Below, piece after piece: positions 55,656-64,000 of a stretch of 64,000 nucleotides of DNA. A model generated the notes under the pieces. It worked only from the letters and a program-made list of their open reading frames with translations. It was not told the DNA's origin and made no database searches. The stretch is taken from assembly GCF_964204865.1 (NCBI RefSeq), contig NC_135259.1, positions 22,082,974-22,146,973 of the forward strand, read 5' to 3'. The stretch comes from Styela clava (taxonomy: Eukaryota; Chordata; Ascidiacea; Stolidobranchia; Styelidae). Positions within the stretch are counted from its first letter, which is position 1, and each line of letters opens with the position of its first letter. The position numbers and the translations under genes were made by a program.

Positions 55656-58089
55656 TTAAACGTTAGACCTGTTTGCTTAACAAGTTAACTAAAGATTTCA
55701 TGCAGAAACCTGCATCATTCAAGGTGAATTAAATTTGCTTAGCTAATTAGCGATGCCGCCCCTTTCAAAATATTTTTTTATGTACCAGTGTCTGCATGTC
55801 TATTTAGAGAGAAGCTGTAACATCAACTTTCAAAATGATAATTACTTGTGTGAATACTTTTCAGTTTAGTTTCTGCTTTTGACAAGTTGTTAAAATGGAT
55901 TGAAAAAATATTAAATGATCTCTTACAAGGGATTGCATGTATCATTTGAGAGTAAAAAATGAGAATTTGGAATTCAACTCACCCCAAGGTCACTTATTAT
56001 TTATCATCACAGAACCATTTGCATATTTATTGGTATTGACTTCATTTACCCCCTAAGGCAAAATTTAGTCTATTTATGTCTGTACTGGAATTATAATCCT
56101 CTACTTTCGTGTAATCGCTGAAGCGGACAATTCTGTAATGAATGGTTCAGGGGGTTTAAAAATAATTTGCAGCCGCTCAATATTTGTCTTGATTTTCTTG
56201 GAAAATGTTGTTTGGGGGGGTTTTGAAAGTTTTACCACAGAAATACTATTTTTAAATATTAGAAAAGCCGTAAGCCGTGGGGAACCAAAGTTGGTTATCA
56301 AGCAGCGACACCTAAGGTTCAAATATCTAAATAAACATTAGTCGAATTTTAGCAACTTGATTGTTGGAGCACTGGTATTATTGATGAGCAAGGCTTTGTT
56401 AGTTAAACCATCTAATTGGTAGTCAAACAACAAACATCGCGCAATACAAATTTTTTGTGAATAACATATCAACTATTTACTGGTTCGTTAGGAGCTACTA
56501 TGGTTCGGCCAGAATCTTTCCGGGTCTGCATTTTATCTGGAACAGGAGTGGGCCATAATCGGACATTTATCCAGGCCACACAAAAAATAATTTTTTTTTT
56601 ATTTAAGGAAGGCAAGAGGAGAGAATGCGACCATAGCTTAGCCTTTTTGTAATGAAGGCACTGGGCAATTCGGTGGACGATTTAACACAGGCAGAACAAA
56701 AATCATTACATATTTATTTATGCATGTGAGATTTTTAAACATAGACTTTATGCTTGGCAGCGAATAATTTGAGTGTTTACAAGGGCCGCGCTAACTGGCT
56801 TGAAGGGCCACATTATGGCCTACTTCCTCTGTTGTAAACCAGATGTAAACAAGAAAATTGATACTCAGCGAAACATCCAATGAAATAATCATTGCCTGCT
56901 TTGTCAGGTCTCAAGTTTCAGTGTCAAATTTTAATTATTCATCAGTTTCAATGATTAGTGTTCTGTTCGATTGCCTGACATTTTTTAGTACACTTCTTAT
57001 TTGAAAGTTGCGGTAGACAGCGGATTTGTAGATATAACAAGTGTATATTGTGGATTCGTCACTCTGAATATGGCCCTGTATCATGGGCTGTTATTGTAAA
57101 GTAGGCCAGAATATTTGTGCAAATAGAAACAGTATATTTTGTGCAAATAGAGAAACAGAAACAGCATATTTGTACAAATATTTGTGAAGTGCTTTGAGGC
57201 ATATAGATAATTACATTAAACCGTTTCACTTTTATTCTCTCTATAAATACCAAGTTTTGCTTTAAATGTGTTTCCACAGAGATATTTTATTCACCTTCAA
57301 TAGACTGCTAGTAGTTGATGCTTAGGCAACTAAATGATATTTGTATTTTTCCACTCCAATATCACCATGGAAATTCCAAAATTTCAACTTCTGGCTGTAG
57401 CGAATTCAAAAGCACAATTTCGACCCTTGGGAGACCCTGATGCAACCGATCAAATTTTCAGAGCTGGATGCATTTCTCTGAACTGAAACCAGAGTAATTT
57501 TTCCATGAATTAGATCGGTTTCTGTGCAAAGTGCTGTGAGGCATGGAGATATTCACAAACAGTTTCACTTTTAATGCCTAGTTTTGCTTCTAATGAGGTA
57601 TTTTATTTGTCATTCTCAATGATAAGAAAGCCAACAAACGAAAATAAAAGTATAAATGCATTTCAGTAGAATGAATCATGTAAGGACATGTTATCTCATT
57701 TTCACCCCAACCATTACCTCATAGGATAAGTATTAAACTAAATCTGATAGCCAGAAAAAAGTTTAATTTCCCCAAATTGTAAAAATAGAATATCAATCCA
57801 TACTATGTTTATAATACAGTTTCTATGGAAACCAACCCAATGATCTGATTTATAATTTGTAAATTTCATTTCAAAATGTATTCAATTTTTACACCGTTGG
57901 CTTTGAACGAGGCCCTACTGAAGCACCCACTGGTATCTACGGTAATAGCATTATTATTTGAGTGTCTGGAATATTTTCAGTTCGGCATTACTTACCCAAT
58001 TTATTCCTGAGTGAGGCGGATTGAACCCTAGATAGTTAACGTGTAAATAGTCTTATCAGCTTCTTGAAATGAATATATAGCTTGGTGTT
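55656..58089. other. Intergenic DNA with a local repeat pair
   Basis: The segments at about 57186-57295 and 57528-57615 share 'gtgctttgaggcat'/'gtgctgtgaggcat', 'gtttcacttttaat'-type and 'gtattttatt' words and are a diverged direct repeat. 'tttgtgcaaatag' is also repeated near 57113-57150. No gene is seen. Confidence 0.45.
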
Positions 58090-58343
58090 GGGGCGCATTG
58101 TGCAAAGCGTTTGGAATACGCCCGCTATCACACCTCTGATAAGTCCCATGGGGGAATAGTTATGTGTGAGAGGATTGCTGGGCTCCTCCCTCCCGTAGGG
58201 GAGTTCACATATTTACTGTTGTCAGTTATGGCTTTCTTCGCCATCAAGTCCATGCAACCATGAGAGGCTGTGGTTCGTTATATGATTAAGTTGTCTTATC
58301 GGCTTTGATCTCCCCCGAGATAAGAATATAAATCTTATCCTAC
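58090..58343 (+). repeat. tRNA-derived SINE, diverged copy
   Basis: Forward copy with 'gtttggaatacgcccgc', 'gagaggattgctgggctcc', 'gccatcaagtccatgc' and 'cttatcggctttgatctcc'. The B-box is lost. Confidence 0.7.
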
Positions 58344-59849
58344 ATGAAACTCATATCTTCAGATTATTCGGTTTTGGTCGTTCTTTAATTCCACGTTAAC
58401 CTGAAGCATTGTTATTATTGTAAACGCTAACTCGCGTAAACCATTATTGAGAAAGTGACATTTAATGCTTCCGGCTTGTAATTTTAAGTAGAAAGGTGAT
58501 TAATCATCATTGTTGTCAGGTTGGCATGTAAGGAACAAGTTTTAAGCTTAGTAGAGCTTTGAAGTTTATTTTATAGCCAGTTAGTATAGCATAGCGATAT
58601 GTGCAGGGTGACCGTGAAAGAATAGAACCCAATTGGAACATATTCTAGAAATAACCTGTAAAGTGTTACTGAAACCTTAGGGCACAGATTTCAATCATAC
58701 ATAATCAGAATTTCAAGTATTAAATAAACTTCTTCATTTTCGTAGAATTAATTAAGAAACTTATAGGAATTTGTGTGGTTGAATAGCCTAGGAGTCAGAT
58801 AGTAATAGAGTTTCAGAACATAAGGATAAATCTTGGAATTTTGAAAATCTTTTTTTTTAAAAATATAGCAAAGTGCAATTTAAGCAGCTGCCTCTCGTTA
58901 CCTTAAGTATTCCCACCACAGAATTCTCTGTGTTCATAAAAACTCTTCAGAAATCCAACTTGAATTCTAGGAAAATATAAATAATTGGATTAACAATATC
59001 AAACTATGCAGATTTTGGTCTTTTCAAAGTATAGAAACTCCTTAATGAGACACTGCTTGCACAGAGCCTTGGTTAGAGTGAAAAGCATGTAACATTACTC
59101 ATCAATAATATTATTATGTTGTTCTTGTTCTTTATTGTAAAATTATATCGTTATGAAAAAACCTCGTTTCTCTTACTGGACCAATTGCTTTGAAATTTTC
59201 AGTGGTTGAAGATTGTTGCTAGAAGGCTATTACTTTTGATTATTCCAAATATTTCTGTTAGCTCTATGGAATCCATTTTTGTGTGCTATGTTCTCATCAA
59301 AATTTGCGCATCTTGTGGCGGTTCTGTGAATGCATATCAGCGGATCTCCTATATGAGATGATAAATCACCAACGTAAGGAGAAACTCTCTAATCTGATCT
59401 ATTTACCATGTTTCGTTTGTTGTTGGTTTATTGCTCAAGAGCGGCTTAAAGCAAACAATCAAACTTATAATCCGGATAATTCATATGCCTTGCTACTGGG
59501 CAAATGGAGTATGGAAAATTCCGCCTCAAATTATGAAATTAGTCTCAAAAATGAAACAGTATGTTCATTTTCAGGTGTAAAAGCCTTGCGCTAATGCTCA
59601 GTGTTTCTCAAAGTGTTCATGCAGGCCACTAGTGGGCCTTGGAGAGAATTTAAATTGACCCGGTGTTTCATAGGGCCTACAGTAGGTCCGAAGCAACGTC
59701 GTCAATTACAAATTGGAAAGAGAGGGGATTTAGGCTTGAACCAAGGTTTGGAAAGTCAACTTAACAATCTGATAAATAAACATGTTAATTACGCTTTGCA
59801 TACACTGCATTGTTTTATTCAATTATTCAACCATGCGCAGCTTACAAAT

Positions 59850-60111
59850 ATAGGTTCAAATCCCATGGCAGGGACAGTTATGTGCGTGTGGTTCGCCGGA
59901 CTCCGCGTCGGCGTAGGGTGGTTCACGTAACCGGTATTCGGTTACGGCTTCCTCCACGAACAAGTCTATGCTTCCGGAAACAAATAACTGACTAACTAGG
60001 TATGCCCGACTTGGAATGGTTACCGGATGATAGGCCGTGGTTAGTCATATGGTTGAGCCGTCTCTCCGATTTTCCTCTCCCCCAGGATAAATATAAACTT
60101 TCTATCATATC
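59850..60111 (+). repeat. tRNA-derived SINE copy
   Basis: Starts at a B-box-like 'ggttcaaatccc' near 59852 and continues with 'ggtggttcacgtaaccgg', 'cggcttcctccac' and 'cgacttggaatggttaccgg'. The tRNA head is missing or degenerate. A 109-codon frame reading into it from 59601 is not a gene. Confidence 0.75.
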
Positions 60112-60730
60112 CAACATACACAATGTAAAAATGATCAAAATATGGCATTTCAGGATGAACAGAGATGCAAAAAAGCCATACTGGTTATTGAGAATGCATT
60201 ACCAATGCATATTCATGAGGTTTTCGCGTAATCGGGCTGACAGGTTCAGTTTTAGCAAGTTTTTAACAATTGTTCCTGGTTGGGTTTACCTATTGAAAAG
60301 TTCAGGTAGTTGAGGCTGACTATGTAACTATTAGCTGCAGAATATGCCATACTTTTCTACCAACTCCAAGGTGTTTTAGTTTAAAGTCGCTATTCAAAAA
60401 AAAAATTCTAGAACAATTAGGCATATTTCAGATTTTAAATGATTGTGGTGAATATATTTTATTGTCAAACAATTCAACTTACAATGTAGATAATTTTTAT
60501 GCCTGGCTGCTGCGTGCCTGAAATCTGTGGTATTAAGGACTAATCATGTTTTGTATTTCAAATAAAAGACTAATGTGCGTTAATGTGGCATTTATGCATT
60601 TTTAAGAGTATTTTTCTCTTATCATGCAGATACTATCGTGGATATATTTCCTTTTACGAATATTATCTAAACCTTATTCTATGAAACTATGATGTGTCAG
60701 TAGTTTCTTGTAACTTTGTCATCTTCTGAG

Positions 60731-61400
60731 TGAGTGAGCAATATTATTTGCTTTTTTTACTTCTGAGTAAATACACGTAAATTCGCTCAGAGATGAGTAA
60801 AGTTTATTCTTATTTCTCAGTCATTGCATAAATGAGTCTCCTTTTTTTTGAGACAGTGTGTATACCTATGCTCAGAAATAAATCTCTTTTTATTCTGAGT
60901 GAGTGTCCGTAACTTTGCTCAGAGATGAATCTTCTTCACTTCTGAGTGAGTGCCTGTAATTTTGCTCAGAGATGAGTCTCCTTTACTTCTGGGTGAGTGC
61001 CAGTAACTTTGCTCAGAGATAAGTCTCCTTTACTTCTGAGTGAGTGCCCGTAACTTTGCTCAGAGATGAGTCTCCTTTACTTCTGGGTGAGTGCCAGTAA
61101 CTTTGCTCAGAGATAAGTCTCCTTTACTTCTGAGTGAGTGCCCGTAACTTTGCTCAGAGATAAGTCTCCTTTACTTCTGAGTGAGTGCCCGTAACTTTGC
61201 TCAGAGATGAGTCTCTTTTACTTCTGAGTGAGTGCCCGTAACTTTGCTCAGAGATAAGTCTCCTTTACTTCTGAGTGAGTGCCCGTAACTTTGCTCAGAG
61301 ATAAGTCTCCTTTACTTCTGAGTGAGTGCCCGTAACTTTGCTCAGAGATGAGTCTCCTTTATTTCTGAGTGAGTGCGTATAACTTCTCAGAGATCATACC
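60731..61400 (+). repeat. 47-bp minisatellite, about 14 units
   Basis: The unit carries 'tctgagtgagtgcccgtaac', then 'tttgctcagagatgagtc' and 'tcctttact', and repeats every 47 bases (for example starts at 61034, 61081 and 61128). The central units are nearly identical and several alternate between a 'gagtgcccgtaa...gatgag' and a 'gggtgccagtaa...gataag' version, hinting at a 94-bp higher-order unit. The edges decay gradually. It lies just upstream of the first supported exon of the membrane-protein gene. Confidence 0.92.
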
Positions 61401-61474
61401 CCTTCACTGAATACATGTGGCCCTTTTTGAACCAATTCATGATTGAAACTTGATCATTTTTCTTATTTTGACAG

Positions 61475-63885
61475 ATTTCGTATAATTAGGAGTGAACCTA
61501 ACGACACAAAAATTGAAAACGAACGGGATCTCCATCTATTCGAAGACAGGATGTAAGATTAATTTTTCAAGCTGTTTAGTTCGCCTATTTTACATCAAGT
61601 TGTGTGAAGGACGAAAACTTATGGGCAGGGGGTATGTTCACTAGGCTAACACAGACAGTCCCCGAATTCGCTAATAAGAAAAATCGGAATAAAATTACAG
61701 CCTAACCCTAACCTTGTTCACACACTGCAGGAGTATCTAATTTATTACACCCTTGGTGAGGTGGGGCCAAGGGATTCGGGTCCAAGATGTGTAACTAACG
61801 ATGCGAACTCAGTCCAACTCAAATGCTTTAACCACCAAGCAACCATACTAAAAATTCAATGTTGAATTTGAGAGGGGAGGTCAAAGGTCATAAAATAGTC
61901 GTGATTTTTTAAAGAGTTTCTAATTTAAATTATGTGCCCTTTTTTATATATATTTATATTTTATCATCTGTTATGCTGATTAGGGAATTAAACTTATAAT
62001 ACTCCTACCTAATCCGAATCCAATAGTGAGGCCCGCAGTCAAATTTATATCTGGTTTCAACATTAATCTTGAGTCAAGTGTTTGTGGGGTTAATTTGCAT
62101 ATATTTTCGGACTCATAGCGTTAAAGTGGATGTTTGTAGTCAAAGTTTTGTTTCAGTTTTATAACTATTTTTCGTCTGACAGACCTATGTTATTTAAAAT
62201 ATGAATTTCCATTCCAGGGATGATGAACTAAAAAGCAATTTTGGATTTCCTGATCGAAATCATGTCCCACCAGATGGTGGCAGTAAAGAGCAAGGAACAA
62301 CTGACGAGGGATTGATGGGATCGACGTCAGATTATGTTCTGATTGCTATGATCGTTGCAATGATGGTAAGTCCACCTAACTTTCAGAAATCGGTGATTAT
62401 TATTGATTGAAAACGGGCACATCGGATACCTTTAAAAGGCTCATCTGACGTTTCTGGTGCAGAAATACATCTACCGAGGGCTTGCGAGCTGGAGTCGTAG
62501 CCGTGATGTCATGCGTTACATTTTGATGCTGCCAGAACTACGAGAAATTTTAGTGGCTCAAGCCAGCTTCCCGCCCCTGCCAACAATGCGCGAATCAAGA
62601 CGAGGCCTGATCGCCGTGAATCAATATTTCGTTTTAATAATGGTGGAGTATTTCGTTATTAATATTCCATTAAAATATTTCCGTTATTACAATTAACGAA
62701 AATGGTGAGAACTTGAAAGTTCCAACCCAAACAAAACATCTCCACTGGATAATTCGCTTGAATTTCCTAATTTTTTACGGCCATAAAATCTACTATTTAC
62801 CTAATTATGTTTGACTCAAGTAATAATGTAATGAAATTTCAATATTTCACTATTGGGTGCTCCAGTGTGCCGATATGGAGGTAACTAATTTTGTACGTCT
62901 ACTTTACATCAAGTTTTGTAAAGGGACTGAAACCTATGGGCACTTGGCTAACACAGACAACCCAAACTCGTAATAGAACTAAAATAAGGAAAATCGGAAT
63001 AAAATTATGGCCTAACCTGGTACACATACAATAATGGTGCCATGTATTATAACGCACCACGCAGCATTAAAAAACGTATCTCAATCATTTTTGGGGATAC
63101 TTGACAATGGAATTGGAAACTAGCAACAAAGGCAATAATAGTGATGCCATAGATTTTAATATTGATACCATAAAATATAATGTCACTGTCACAACCACAG
63201 CAGTCAATCACATTGAACATGCTTTTAATTATGACACGAATGCCTCAAAATATGACATTGGGGCCACGGGAATAGGCAATTAACCACAATCAATTCCAAT
63301 CACATTGAACGGCATGGCATCAAAACATGGCATTGGGGCCACAGGAATACTCAATGAATTACAACAAATCGAAACAAAAATGATGGAAGACTCATGACTC
63401 GACTTTACTCACAACTTGAGAGTTCGGTGACTTTTGAAATATCTTAGGTCCAAACCCCATACCCCACCTCACCTAGGGTGTAAATAGGGTAGAACAATGA
63501 GGAAACGGAAAAGATTTCGATCCAAACACTTGATGGTGAAGGAAGCAGTGACCAACCAGCGATTACGTAAACCACCCTACGGCGATGAGGAGTCCACCAA
63601 TCCTTTCGTCGTACATAACCATCTCTGCATTGGATTCGAACTTACAGACCCACATAGGGTAATCAGAGGTGCAGTGGCGAGTGTATTCCTAACTCTCAGC
63701 ACGATGCGCTAGTACATTTGAGGTAAAAGGCATGATTCAACATTTTATAAAAATGAATATTATTTCCTTTGCAGTTCTGCATGACGCTCTGTTGTTTATG
63801 TTTGTTTTGCCGATCCTCGTCTCGTCTTTCAATCTGTGGAATCAATTTCGAATTGAACGATCGAAGAAATTCACTAGGTGGGTAA
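61475..63885 (+). CDS. 3' exons of an unidentified single-pass membrane protein (partial)
   Basis: Exons 61475-61552 (acceptor ttattttgacag, donor at|gtaaga) and 62218-62365 (acceptor ttccattccag, donor atg|gtaagt) join in phase to encode FRIIRSEPNDTKIENERDLH..., then DDELKSNFGFPDRNHVPPDG... and SDYVLIAMIVAMM. Joining exon 63775-63885 next (acceptor tttcctttgcag) continues as FCMTLCCLCLFCRSSSR and completes a membrane helix of about 24 residues, followed by a short basic tail ending LGG at a TAA. That exon could instead end at a donor near 63877 and continue off the window. An alternative third exon at 62463-62696 begins KYIYRGLASWSRSRD. Upstream exons were not found. I do not recognise the family; a type I topology with an acidic outer stem is inferred. 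Confidence 0.5.
61575..61736. mobile_element. MITE, GG-terminus family, short form (B9), in intron
   Basis: Type-B interior ('tacatcaagttgtgt', 'atgggcagggggtatgttca', 'aacacagacagtccccgaa') with a right end 'ctgcaggagtat', in the intron following exon 61475-61552. The left arm is eroded. Confidence 0.7.
62856..63041. mobile_element. MITE, GG-terminus family, short form (B10), in intron
   Basis: Starts 'ggtgctccag' and has the interior 'gtaactaattttgt', 'tacatcaagttttg', 'gggactgaaacctatggg' and 'gcctaacctggtacacata'. No clean target duplication. Confidence 0.7.
63120..63370 (+). repeat. Short degenerate direct repeats
   Basis: 'gacattggggccacgggaat' near 63256 and 'gcattggggccacaggaat' near 63331 are near-identical, with 'aatcacattgaac' at two places. 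This is probably a local duplication. The 60-codon frame here is not supported. Confidence 0.5.
63528..63713 (-). repeat. tRNA-derived SINE copy
   Basis: Reverse copy with 'cttgatggtgaaggaag', 'cagcgattacg', 'accaccctacggcgatgagg', the B-box complement 'ggattcgaac' and 'cacgatgcgc'. Another fragment of the tail ('gataagac...atatggcgaacca') runs off the window at 63961-64000. Confidence 0.75.
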
Positions 63886-64000
63886 AGGGTTAATGTTAAT
63901 TAGTGAGAAAGGGTTAATCAGTATGAAGGTGATGTTTTTTGACTATCAGGCATTACATTACAGATAAGACAATAAGATATGGCGAACCATGGCCTTTCGT

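Noticed and set aside
59601..60313. Two frames of 103-109 codons
   Set aside because: Both read through a SINE copy (59850-60111), and the peptides match the repeat body rather than a protein family.
60731..61400. Regularly spaced repeats suggesting a CRISPR array
   Set aside because: The 47-bp units are contiguous with no unique spacers, the genes around are eukaryotic and no cas gene is present. It is a minisatellite.

Overview
The window is AT-rich nuclear DNA from an animal. Protein genes are split by short GT-AG introns, one of them GC-AG, and the spaces between are packed with short inverted-repeat transposons and a tRNA-derived SINE. Three genes have clear vertebrate orthologues (NUS1, CCDC66, ABTB1) and one is an ELAV/Hu-type RNA-binding protein. 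The small introns, compact genes and heavy MITE load would suit an invertebrate deuterostome such as a tunicate, but the sequence alone does not prove this. No bacterial features, CRISPR arrays, rRNA or stand-alone tRNA genes were seen.

Layout. 0-3.4 kb: SINE fragment and MITE-rich intergenic DNA. 3.4-4.5 kb: intronless ELAV-like gene (+). 4.5-10.1 kb: intergenic repeats, including a nested pair. 10.1-13.0 kb: five-exon NUS1 (-). 14.4-15.5 kb: unrecognised 365-residue basic protein (+). 15.5-19.9 kb: repeats. 20.0-27.6 kb: five-exon CCDC66 (-), spliced here to a 1023-residue product. 27.66-29.32 kb: internally deleted pogo/Tigger-like DNA transposon, whose terminal repeat ends 12 bp before the CCDC66 start codon. 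29.3-33.5 kb: AT-rich repeats. 33.5-35.5 kb: two-exon ABTB1 (-). 35.6-61.4 kb: a gene desert made largely of MITEs, SINEs, a perfect 1.08-kb duplication and a 47-bp minisatellite. 61.5-63.9 kb: 3' exons of an unidentified single-pass membrane protein (+).

The genes do not form a pathway. NUS1 is the regulatory subunit of the dolichol-forming cis-prenyltransferase, CCDC66 is a centrosome/cilium coiled-coil protein, ABTB1 is an ankyrin-BTB protein of the cullin-3 adaptor type, and the ELAV-like protein binds RNA.

The most distinctive feature is the mobile-element population. About twenty short palindromic elements have ends of the type GG...CC, and the best copies have 8-9 bp direct target duplications. 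They fall into several size classes, share terminal sequence, and sit in introns, next to splice sites and inside other repeats. The window contains no matching transposase. A separate hAT-like MITE family and several foldback elements are also present. Gene structures were built by reading splice sites and matching to remembered family features; no alignment was run.
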